Origin: Bremerella sp. JC817
GTDB lineage: Bacteria; Planctomycetota; Planctomycetia; Pirellulales; Pirellulaceae
Assembly: GCF_040718835.1 (NCBI RefSeq)
Contig: NZ_JBFEFG010000240.1
Coordinates: forward strand, 90,599-154,598
Length of the DNA stretch: 64,000 nt
Direction: 5' to 3'
Below, in pieces: positions 9,117 to 16,756 of this stretch (within the stretch, counting starts at the first letter, position 1; each line of letters starts with the position of its first letter). Made by a program: the position numbers and the translations under genes. The notes below the pieces were generated by a model. The model was not told where the DNA came from. It saw nothing but the letters and a program-made list of their open reading frames with translations, and made no database searches.

Positions 9117-9641
9117 ATGTCTTCTGTCATGGAATCCTTTGCGAACTTGTCGGGTGCCAACAGTGTTCTGGCTGATGCCGTTGTTCATTCTGTCCAGAAG
9201 GCATTAACGATGTGCGGTGCGTCGGCCCGTTGTGTTGGTGTCGCGACGGTTCCTTTGCGAGACAAAGGCCTGGTGACGGGCATCATCGGTGTGCATGGCC
9301 GCGTGTCGGGCTTCATCACGGTGAACATGTCGGAGGTGATGGCGATCTCGGTGGTTGAAGGCCTGCTGCAAGAAGACTTCGGCAAGCTCACCAGCCAGGT
9401 GGTCGATGGTGCCGGTGAAGTCACCAACATGATTTGTGGTGGCATCAAGTCGCAACTGGCCAAGACGAACTTCTCGTTCCAGGGAATCACGGTGCCTTCG
9501 ATCATCGTCGGCGAAGGCTACTCGATGGCGTTTGCCCGCGGGTTGGACTTCGTCAGCGCGACATTCGAGCACGACAATCCAGAGGCGGTGATGCTGGACG
9601 ATCGATTGTTGTCGGTCAGCATGTGCTTTTTGAAACTGTAA
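9117..9641 (+). CDS. CheX-like chemotaxis phosphatase-family protein
   Basis: The 174-residue protein resembles CheX. The CheX/CheC phosphatase signature ExxN occurs as E101-V-T-N104 within GAGEVTNMICGGIKSQL, and the surrounding hydrophobic strands and C-terminal pattern fit the family. Known CheX proteins dephosphorylate CheY-P. There is no cheA, cheY or receptor gene nearby, so it may act on a response regulator encoded elsewhere. I chose the ATG at 9117; a GTG at 9108 in the same frame is possible, and neither has a strong ribosome binding site. Confidence 0.82.
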   Translation: MSSVMESFANLSGANSVLADAVVHSVQKALTMCGASARCVGVATVPLRDKGLVTGIIGVHGRVSGFITVNMSEVMAISVVEGLLQEDFGKLTSQVVDGAGEVTNMICGGIKSQLAKTNFSFQGITVPSIIVGEGYSMAFARGLDFVSATFEHDNPEAVMLDDRLLSVSMCFLKL

Positions 9642-9801
9642 ACTCGGAATAACTTTCCGGTAGGCAACCAACCTCGCTTAGAAGTGGCTCGCCCAGTCGT
9701 CTTAAAATCAGGGCAAGCGAATCGGTTGGTTTGTCGAGAGAACGACGAATTGCATCCTTGCTGTCACACCGTTCCTGGGCGGGACTTCGTCGGTTCCATC
9801 C

Positions 9802-9834
9802 TCTCTCAGGCGAAGCGGAAGAATGCCTGAGAGA
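9802..9834. terminator. Inverted repeat between convergent genes (possible terminator)
   Basis: A perfect 10-bp inverted repeat, TCTCTCAGGC / GCCTGAGAGA (9802-9811 with 9825-9834), lies between the convergent cheX-like and thioredoxin-like genes. There is no clear T-tract on either side, so it may be an RNA-stabilising hairpin rather than a true terminator. Confidence 0.4.
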
Positions 9835-9857
9835 TTATCGCTTCCTTACGGAAAACG

Positions 9858-10289
9858 TTACTGCGAAACGGGCAGCACTTCCAGCTTGCCAGCGTCTTCT
9901 TTCTGAGCAGCAACGGCACGCTCTACGATGGTCTGGATCGTCGATTCCGACTGGACGCCGATCAGGATCTGGCGACGCCAGCCATCCTTCGTCTTGCGGT
10001 ACAAAGCCAACTGAGGATAGCCACCGCCTGACATGATGCGCTGTGCAATCCGAGGCTGAGCATCCGCGTCGACTTCCGTGTAAACGACACCGCTCAAGCG
10101 GCCTGCTCGCTTCAGACGTGGCATGATCGATTGCTTCATCGTCACGCACGCTGGGCACCAATCGGTACCAACCAAAACGAGCATTGGTTTGCCGGTTTCC
10201 ATTGCGGTCTTGAATGCGTCGTCGTACTGTGCGGGTTGGTCACCGACGGCGGAAACTTGCAACAGAATGGCCAGGGTAATGCCGAGCAT
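9858..10289 (-). CDS. Exported thioredoxin-fold protein
   Basis: The 143-residue protein has a short hydrophobic N-terminus (MLGITLAILLQVSAV) that looks like a signal peptide. A thioredoxin fold follows, with the active site WCPAC in GTDWCPACVTMK near residue 45 and the cis-proline region GGGYPQLALY near residue 88. It probably acts as a periplasmic thiol-disulfide protein or as a thioredoxin-like domain of unknown partner. The start at 10289 is supported by AAGGAA about 10 nt upstream. It stands alone, and a hairpin lies downstream. Confidence 0.85.
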   Translation of the reverse strand: MLGITLAILLQVSAVGDQPAQYDDAFKTAMETGKPMLVLVGTDWCPACVTMKQSIMPRLKRAGRLSGVVYTEVDADAQPRIAQRIMSGGGYPQLALYRKTKDGWRRQILIGVQSESTIQTIVERAVAAQKEDAGKLEVLPVSQ

Positions 10290-10788
10290 ACACTAAGTTC
10301 CTTACTTAATTTTTGCCCCGGGAGGGCGAGTTGGGCCTGCGTTCTGGGTCACAGGTAATTCACAGACCACATAATCCAGAAAAATTGGGTGGGGTGTGAT
10401 TGTTGGGGGCAGATCCCAGTCAGAGGTCGTGGATCAGGTCGCCTTCACATGAGACGCCTTCCAGCGTGCGGGTACGCTGGATCCAGTGTGTGGATACACG
10501 GTCGAACCCCCTTGTGTCGTCCACCAACCGTGGTTGAAGCGACGCCTGGGCCTGCGGGTTGGGCCAAGTTTAACGATTCAAGGGGACATGACAAGTGTCC
10601 AATTTGAGAACTTGCGGGAGACTTTTCTGATTGCCGCGGCAAGTCTTCTGAGAACCACATCTTGGAACTGGAGAAAAGATTTCTCATTTTCCACTAGAGT
10701 TGTGCTAGCGGAAATGCTTCAATAGTCGATAGTTACAGCAAGGCTGCCGCGTGGCCGCTCGGCAGTAGTCTCAAGGATGTCACCCGAT
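10290..10788. other. Non-coding region with several inverted repeats
   Basis: These 499 bases lie between divergent genes with no credible ORF. The stretch holds a 7-bp hairpin CCAGCGT/ACGCTGG (10461-10480) immediately followed by ATCCA/TGGAT (10481-10495). Further on are GGACA/TGTCC near 10585-10601 and overlapping ACTTGC/GCAAGT and AGACTT/AAGTCT pairings between about 10611 and 10650. The density of pairings suggests a structured leader or small RNA, but I cannot identify a known family. Confidence 0.35.
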
Positions 10789-11787
10789 ATGGTGCTACAT
10801 ATTGGCGTGGTTGGATTGGGCTGTGATTGGGAATCACGACACCGCCCTGCCCTTCACTCGCTGCAAGATCGATTTAAGGTCGAATTCATTTGTGATGAAG
10901 TTGCGCTTCGAGCGCGCAACGCCGCTTCGCAGTTCAATGCGATGGCCCCAAACGGATTTCGACGAGCGATTTCCGCCGATCATATCGACGCGGTGTTTTT
11001 GCTCGATCAGCAATGGTCTGGCTTGCTGCCGATGCAATCCGCTTGCGCTGCGGGTAAAGCCGTTTATCTGAATACCGCCCTCGAAATGGACGCGGATTCT
11101 CAAAGCGAACTGGTCCGTTTGATCGAGACGACCAAAGTTCCTTTCATGATCGAATTTCCGCGGCGGTTCGCCCCCGCCACGATTCGTCTGAAAGAGTTGA
11201 TCGCAACGCAGTTGGGCCAACCTAAGCTGATCTTCTGTCATCATCGCATCACGCCGGCGAATGGCAGCAACAGTCCGCGTTCGCTGATCATTCAGCGTTA
11301 CCTGGCCGAGATCTTCGATTGGTGTCGTTACATCGTTGATGGCAAGCCTGAGTCGCTATTTAGCGTTAGTTATCCTCGCGCTGAACAGCCCAGCGACATC
11401 GAATATCAGATGCTCAGCGTTGACTTCCAATCGAAGGAAGACCCGGCCCGTCGCGTGGTCGCTCAGATCAGCGCCGGGACCTATCTGCGAAGTGATTGGC
11501 CTGAAGCCGTTTCTTTCCGTCCGCCCGCCGCGATGCAGGTTTGCTGCGAGAATGGCATCGCCTTCATCGATCTGCCCAATACGTTGATCTGGTTCAACGG
11601 TGCCGGCCGGCATATGGAATCGCTGGAAGGGGAACGCCCTGTCGGCGAACGCTTGCTGGCGTCGTTTCATCGACTGTTGGAGAATGGCAATCATCACTTC
11701 GATTGCCTGAATGAATTTCGCGAGTCAACTCGCGTGATTCAGGCGGCTCGGCAAAGCATCGCCGAAAACCGCCGAATTGTTTTCTAG
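10789..11787 (+). CDS. Small Gfo/Idh/MocA-type oxidoreductase-like protein
   Basis: The 332-residue protein begins with a Rossmann opening, HIGVVGLGCDWESRHRPAL, and continues with AAGKAVYLNTALEMD and FMIEFPRRFAPATIRLKEL. These match the order of Gfo/Idh/MocA proteins, but the usual EKP catalytic motif is changed (NTALEM at that position), so activity is uncertain. I prefer the ATG at 10789 because AAGGATG ends 9 nt before it; the ATG at 10777 sits inside that sequence. It converges on the kinase gene with an 8-nt gap. Confidence 0.8.
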   Translation: MVLHIGVVGLGCDWESRHRPALHSLQDRFKVEFICDEVALRARNAASQFNAMAPNGFRRAISADHIDAVFLLDQQWSGLLPMQSACAAGKAVYLNTALEMDADSQSELVRLIETTKVPFMIEFPRRFAPATIRLKELIATQLGQPKLIFCHHRITPANGSNSPRSLIIQRYLAEIFDWCRYIVDGKPESLFSVSYPRAEQPSDIEYQMLSVDFQSKEDPARRVVAQISAGTYLRSDWPEAVSFRPPAAMQVCCENGIAFIDLPNTLIWFNGAGRHMESLEGERPVGERLLASFHRLLENGNHHFDCLNEFRESTRVIQAARQSIAENRRIVF

Positions 11788-11818
11788 CAGACCGCCTAGC
11801 GAACTTCTTCGGTCTGCT
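11786..11818. terminator. Hairpin across the two convergent stop codons
   Basis: The perfect 8-bp repeat AGCAGACC / GGTCTGCT (11786-11793 with 11811-11818) spans the last base pairs of both the oxidoreductase and kinase genes. It may act as a shared 3'-end structure. No T-tract follows. Confidence 0.4.
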
Positions 11819-12920
11819 GCAGTTCTTCGATCCAAAGACGGATCTCGTTTTCATATTCCACGGCCAGGTCCCCCTTCACCAGTTGGCGATGGAACGAAGC
11901 CGCGCCTCCGCTTCGCAGATCGGCGTCTTCGGCCGAAGGAAAGCGACGCGACGGATCGGGGGCAATCAGCCGGCGACAGAAGTTCATCAGCAGTTCGTTG
12001 CAGGTGACTTCGTTCGGAAGGATGTCGAGCAACCGCTGAGCGAGGAAACGTTTGGTTTCCAGCAGTTCGCGGAAGTTCTGGATATGCCCGAACAGCGAAC
12101 GCCCCGAGAGCATCTCGATTAACACGTAGCCCAGGCTGGCCAGATCGCTGCGTGGGGTCGCTTCGGCACCTTCCAGCACCTCAGGAGCCGCGTACGCAGG
12201 CGTACAGGTTCGCGTGTCGGGGGCGTTCTCGATCTCGAAGGCCGAGCCGATATCGATCAGCTTACCGGTCCCGGTACGCTTGAGCATGATGTTCGACGGC
12301 TTCACGTCGGCATGCACGATCCCTTCGCGATGCAGCGCCGCCAAAGCAGCGAGACAGTCACGCGCGATCGCCACCGCCACGCCCGGCTTGAAACGAGGCT
12401 GCTGCGGTCCCTTGGTCACCACCACCTGATTGATGTAGTTCCACCGTTCGTCCGAGACGCGCGGGCGGATTCGTTCGACCATGCCCGGTGTTGAAAGCTG
12501 CTGCAGGTCGTAACCATCGACCCATTCCATCACCATGATGCGAATGGAGCTTGAGTCGAGAAAGTTATGGATTTCAAGCAGGTTGTGCTGTTGGATCTGG
12601 GCAACTCGCGACGCAACCCGAGCATTGCGGGCCATTGCCTCGTTGTACTGCGTGGCGCTCTCGAAACGCTCGGGTGAGAAGACCTTAATAGCCAAAGGAA
12701 GCGTGAAGCCATTGGCACCACGCCGCTCGGTCAAAAAGACGAGACCTTGTCCGCCTGAACCAAGCAGGCGACGCAACGCGTAATGTTCCGTCCAACTGGA
12801 ACGCTTGGCGTGGATTAGCGACTCGTACCGCTGGAGCAGTTCAACCGGGCACTTCCGCTCCGAGGCACCGCCAGTGATCGAAAGCGTCGGCTGAAGGTTC
12901 TGTTGGGTGGTAGTCAGCAT
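11796..12920 (-). CDS. Ser/Thr protein kinase with HAD/DIG variant motifs
   Basis: The 374-residue protein is a single kinase domain without an obvious membrane segment. It has the glycine loop LGSGGQGLVFL, the ATP-anchoring Lys in LAIKVF, the catalytic loop HADVKPSNIML and the metal-binding IDIGSA, followed by YAAPEVLEG. HRD is changed to HAD and DFG to DIG, but the catalytic Asp, Lys, Asn and metal-binding Asp are kept, so it is probably active with altered regulation. The ATG at 12920 has AGGAAG 9 nt upstream; a TTG at 12965 would place the ribosome site too close. Confidence 0.88.
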   Translation of the reverse strand: MLTTTQQNLQPTLSITGGASERKCPVELLQRYESLIHAKRSSWTEHYALRRLLGSGGQGLVFLTERRGANGFTLPLAIKVFSPERFESATQYNEAMARNARVASRVAQIQQHNLLEIHNFLDSSSIRIMVMEWVDGYDLQQLSTPGMVERIRPRVSDERWNYINQVVVTKGPQQPRFKPGVAVAIARDCLAALAALHREGIVHADVKPSNIMLKRTGTGKLIDIGSAFEIENAPDTRTCTPAYAAPEVLEGAEATPRSDLASLGYVLIEMLSGRSLFGHIQNFRELLETKRFLAQRLLDILPNEVTCNELLMNFCRRLIAPDPSRRFPSAEDADLRSGGAASFHRQLVKGDLAVEYENEIRLWIEELQQTEEVR

Positions 12921-13102
12921 AAGTGGCGACTTCCTGTCGGCGTCTTCGGGGTTCAAAACGCTCAATTTCCTTTTGCATGATAGGGGGAGGCGAATCGATG
13001 GGTAAAGATTCTTTCCCGTAAATAAATGAAAATCGGATGAAAGTAAATATCCCCTCGATTAACTGTGCTTTATCGGGGACTCGCAGCGTATTGGGGGGAC
13101 GC

Positions 13103-14068
13103 CTACGAAGGCTTTCGAACCGGGAATCCAAGTTGCTTATCTACTAGATTAATTGGAGGTTGTCCGTCCAGGTAGCGTTTCAGGTTGGTACAAAACAGGG
13201 CAGTCGCATCGGCGTTGCGGGTGGCCCCTTGGGCACCGACGTGTGGTGTGATGATGACGTTCGACATCTCCCACAGAGGGCTGTCGTGTGGCAACGGTTC
13301 GATTTCGGCGACATCGATCCCTGCCCCAGCCAACTTGCCCGACTGCAAGGCTTCGATCAGGCAGACTTCTTTGACGACCTGACCGCGGGCCACGTTGATG
13401 AACCAGGCATCCTGCTTCATGGCGGCAAATCGGCCTTCATCGATGATGTGATAGGTGCTCGCGTTCAGCGGCAGAGTCAGGATGACAACATCTGATTCCG
13501 CCAACAGGTCGTCCAGGCGATCGGCCGGCCAAAGTTCTTCGACATGGTCCGGTTTGTCGTACGGAAACAAGTCAGTAGCGATGATCCGGGTTTGGAATGC
13601 CGACAGGATCTCGGCGATCCGGCGGCCATTTCCGCCGAGACCGACGATCCCAACCGTCTTGCCATGTAGGTCGTTGGTGGGGCGTCGGGTGTAATCTTTC
13701 ACGTTCTGGGCCCGGAAGAAGACCGGCAGCGATCGGATCAAACCCAATAATAGAGAGAACGTTTGTTCGGCCACCTGGTTCGCGAAGAGGCCCGAGGCGC
13801 TCGAAACGATGATGTCCGAAGCGATGACTTCTGGCACCAGGCAGTGGTCCATGCCGGCCGCGGAAGACTGGATCCACTTCAGTTTTCCCTGCTTCACGAC
13901 CTCAGGCCATGGCATCGGGACTTTGGCGTGTCCACAGAAGATGTCGGCTTCGAGGATTGCTTCGGCAATCCGCTCTTGCCCGGCGTCGATGATTTCGGCG
14001 TCTGGGGCGACCTGGGCGATGGCCTCGATGAATTCCGGCTGGGTCTGGTAACAGAGAGCGATTTTCAT
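13103..14068 (-). CDS. D-2-hydroxyacid dehydrogenase family protein
   Basis: The 321-residue length is normal for the family. The NAD-binding site is TVGIVGLGGNGRRIAEIL near residue 140. Catalytic residues follow in the usual order: Arg in FINVARGQVV, Glu in DVAEIEPLP and His in IITPHVG. It probably reduces a 2-keto acid or oxidises a D-2-hydroxy acid with NAD(P); the substrate cannot be read from sequence. The start at 14068 gives MKIALCYQ, typical of the family. A weak hairpin (CCCC-GAT / ATC-GGGG near 13053-13080) lies downstream. Confidence 0.92.
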   Translation of the reverse strand: MKIALCYQTQPEFIEAIAQVAPDAEIIDAGQERIAEAILEADIFCGHAKVPMPWPEVVKQGKLKWIQSSAAGMDHCLVPEVIASDIIVSSASGLFANQVAEQTFSLLLGLIRSLPVFFRAQNVKDYTRRPTNDLHGKTVGIVGLGGNGRRIAEILSAFQTRIIATDLFPYDKPDHVEELWPADRLDDLLAESDVVILTLPLNASTYHIIDEGRFAAMKQDAWFINVARGQVVKEVCLIEALQSGKLAGAGIDVAEIEPLPHDSPLWEMSNVIITPHVGAQGATRNADATALFCTNLKRYLDGQPPINLVDKQLGFPVRKPS

Positions 14069-14259
14069 GGTGTTTATTCTTTATCGAGACGGCATCCAGG
14101 CAAGTGAAGGGGAACTATCGTAATCCAACCTGAGAATAGCGGCTATTGGTCTAGTTTGCCGAAGAAAAAAACGAACCTCAATGGTTTGCGATTGTCTGGC
14201 TTTTGCGACGGCGAATAATGGAGGCTCGCTTCACCGTACGTACCTCTCCCCAGGGCAAC

Positions 14260-15675
14260 ATGCTAGATACATTAGAACGCACTGATTCGTCGTCTCCTAC
14301 CGACGAACATAGCTGGTGGAGTCGCCCTTGCGGGATCCGCGAATTGCTGTGGATTGCCCTCCCCCTGATCGCATCGACGGCATCTTGGTCGATGACTAGT
14401 TTTGTCGATCGGATGTTCCTCTTCTGGTACTCGCCCGAGTCGATGGCGGCTGCACTTCCTGCGGGAATGCTGCACTTTACGCTGCTTTGCTTCCCGATTG
14501 GTCTCGCTTCGTACTTGAACACGTTCGTCGCCCAGTACGACGGAGCTGGCAGGCCCGAGCAGATCGGCGCGGTGATCCGTAAGGGGGTGCAGTTTGGTGC
14601 CGTGATGGTGCCGCTTTACTTCCTAACCATTCCATTGGCCGCGTGGGCGTTTCAAATGGTGGGGCATGCGCCCGAGGTGCAGGTCCTGGAAGTCCGCTAT
14701 TTCCAGATTCTTTCCTTTGGTGCCGGAGCTTCCGTCGTTTCGGCGGCCATGTCCTGCTTTTTCACCGGACGAGGCAAGACGACGCTGGTGATGTTCGTCG
14801 AGATTGGCTCGTGCGTTTTGAACGTTGTGCTGGACGGTTTGTTCGTCTTTGGCTTTTGCGGCGAGTGGCTCGAAGGGATCACTGGGGCGGCAGTCGCCAC
14901 CACGGCCAGCCAATGGTTCAAGGTGATTGCCTACTTCATCTTGCTCTGGAAGCCAGCTCGCGGAGGCGAGTTCGGCTTGCTCGATTGGTCTCGGGACGAA
15001 CCGGGCTTGCTGGGACGTATCTTCCGCTATGGATCGGCGAGCGGGTTTCAGGTGCTTCTGGAAGTCGGAACGTTCACCGGGTTCACTTTCTTGATGGGGC
15101 GGATGGGCCTGACGGCGATGACCGCGTCGACCTTAGCCGTCGATATTAATGCCCTCACGTTTGTGCCGATGATTGGGCTGGGGACCGGCATTGCCACATT
15201 GGTGGGGCGAGAGATCGGCCACGCCGACCCCCGGCGGGCGGCAACCGCCACATGGTCCGGGCTGGTGATCGCCGTGCTCTACGCCGGCACGATGGGAATG
15301 ACCTATTTCCTGGTCCCTGACTTCTTCCTGGCGGCCCATGCGATGGGTATGGAGCCGACCGAGTTCGAAGAGATCCGCGTTTTGAGTATCTTTTTGCTCC
15401 GATTCGTGGCGTTCTTTTGCGTGTTTGACGCATTGAATGTGGTCGCGGTGAGCACCCTGAAAGGGGCTGGCGACGTCCGGTTCATCATGACCGTCGGGAT
15501 TGTTTTCAGCCTAATTCTGGCAAGTGTGGGCTTCGCGTTCCTGTCGCTGGGCCAGATTCATGTTGCCGGCCTGTGGGTTGTCATGACCAGTTGGGTGATT
15601 CTGTTAGCCATTACGCACTGGGTGCGGTTCTTTACCGGGCAATGGCGTCAAAAGAATGTCATTGATCCCGCCTAA
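14260..15675 (+). CDS. MATE family efflux transporter
   Basis: The 471-residue protein has about twelve hydrophobic segments. The N-terminal half opens with ELLWIALPLIASTASWSM and MTSFVDRMFLFWYSP, matching the MATE pattern, and the GAGDVRF and LGTGIATLVGREIG blocks are typical of MATE repeats. It should export a cationic or organic compound using an ion gradient; the substrate is unknown. Starts at 14203 (TTG), 14218 and 14260 (ATG) are all in frame. I chose 14260 because AGGG precedes it and the upstream residues look untranslated. It is transcribed alone. Confidence 0.9.
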   Translation: MLDTLERTDSSSPTDEHSWWSRPCGIRELLWIALPLIASTASWSMTSFVDRMFLFWYSPESMAAALPAGMLHFTLLCFPIGLASYLNTFVAQYDGAGRPEQIGAVIRKGVQFGAVMVPLYFLTIPLAAWAFQMVGHAPEVQVLEVRYFQILSFGAGASVVSAAMSCFFTGRGKTTLVMFVEIGSCVLNVVLDGLFVFGFCGEWLEGITGAAVATTASQWFKVIAYFILLWKPARGGEFGLLDWSRDEPGLLGRIFRYGSASGFQVLLEVGTFTGFTFLMGRMGLTAMTASTLAVDINALTFVPMIGLGTGIATLVGREIGHADPRRAATATWSGLVIAVLYAGTMGMTYFLVPDFFLAAHAMGMEPTEFEEIRVLSIFLLRFVAFFCVFDALNVVAVSTLKGAGDVRFIMTVGIVFSLILASVGFAFLSLGQIHVAGLWVVMTSWVILLAITHWVRFFTGQWRQKNVIDPA

Positions 15676-15855
15676 AATGGCGTATTGGGGCGTAGTTTCG
15701 GGGAATTACGCCGCTGGTTCTTGGCGAATTGGTCGGTTGTGGCAATAATTAATACTGGATGGATATTCATACACACCCGGCGCATCTGCCATACAAACGT
15801 GCCATCCCATCATTGATCTGCCACCCCCGAAAGAATCTTTTGAGGAGCTAGTTCC

Positions 15856-16743
15856 CTGTCTACCTCGAAATACCAGATTGGCTGGACTGCCATCGTTATT
15901 TTAGTCGTGCTCCGGTTATTGACCGGCTGGCATTTCTTCATGGAAGGATCGAAGAAAGTCAAATCTGGCGACTTCTCGTCGGCTGGATTCCTGCGGAATG
16001 CCAAAGGCCCCCTCGCCGATAACTTCCGGAACATGACCTTCGACTTGTACGGAGCCGAGCGTCTTAACAAGGACAACATTGCTGGCCGCGCGGCTGGCTA
16101 TCGCGATCTGGCGATCGGCGAGTTCGGCGACAACATCGCACCGAAGGCGCAGAAGTCGCTCGAACGCTACCTCGGTCGTATCAATTACTACTTTGAAGAG
16201 AACGCCGAAGACATCGACAAGTACTTCAACGAAGTCCAGGTCTATGAAAAGAAGCGTCAGGATGAACGTTACCGTGGTGTGGCCCACTACGAGGATCGTT
16301 TGGCCGACAAAGACAAAGAGCTGTACAAGAGTCTGAGCAAGTGGACAAAAGAAATTGCCACTGCTGAAGCCGATTACATCGACGATCTGAACCGCATCGG
16401 CCAGGCCGAAACGCAGTCGAATCAAGCGATCTATCAGATCAACCCAAACATGGGAACTGTCGACCGTTTGGTGACTTGGGTGCTTTTTAGCTGCGGTATC
16501 CTGTTGATTCTGGGACTGTGTACGCGGTTAGCTGCTTTGGCGGTTGCCGGCTTCCTGGCTCAGGTGATGTTAGCTCAGTGGCCATTTGCCCACGGGGCCG
16601 ACCTTACCTACGTTTACTATCAATCGGTCGAGTTCACCGCATTGCTGTTCATCGCAGCGATCGGTGCAGGCAAGTTTGCCGGGCTGGACTATATCGTTTG
16701 GAACTCTATTACCCAGTGCTGCAGCCGCGGTGCATCTAAATAA
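15856..16743 (+). CDS. DoxX-like membrane protein with long charged insert, probable CTG start
   Basis: The protein has a first membrane segment ending RLLTGWHFFMEG, the DoxX-type motif. A charged alpha-helical insert of about 130 residues follows, then three membrane segments (LVTWVLFSCGILLILGL, LAALAVAGFLAQVML, FTALLFIAAIGAG). The first helix is complete only if translation starts upstream of the GTG at 15907. In frame, CTG at 15856 lies 8 nt after GAGGAG and a stop is at 15841, so CTG is the best start. DoxX proteins are linked to thiol/redox membrane complexes. The next gene, a TAT-exported oxidoreductase, starts 13 nt later, which suggests a partnership. Confidence 0.82.
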   Translation: MSTSKYQIGWTAIVILVVLRLLTGWHFFMEGSKKVKSGDFSSAGFLRNAKGPLADNFRNMTFDLYGAERLNKDNIAGRAAGYRDLAIGEFGDNIAPKAQKSLERYLGRINYYFEENAEDIDKYFNEVQVYEKKRQDERYRGVAHYEDRLADKDKELYKSLSKWTKEIATAEADYIDDLNRIGQAETQSNQAIYQINPNMGTVDRLVTWVLFSCGILLILGLCTRLAALAVAGFLAQVMLAQWPFAHGADLTYVYYQSVEFTALLFIAAIGAGKFAGLDYIVWNSITQCCSRGASK

Positions 16744-16756
16744 GGTGGAGTAAATC

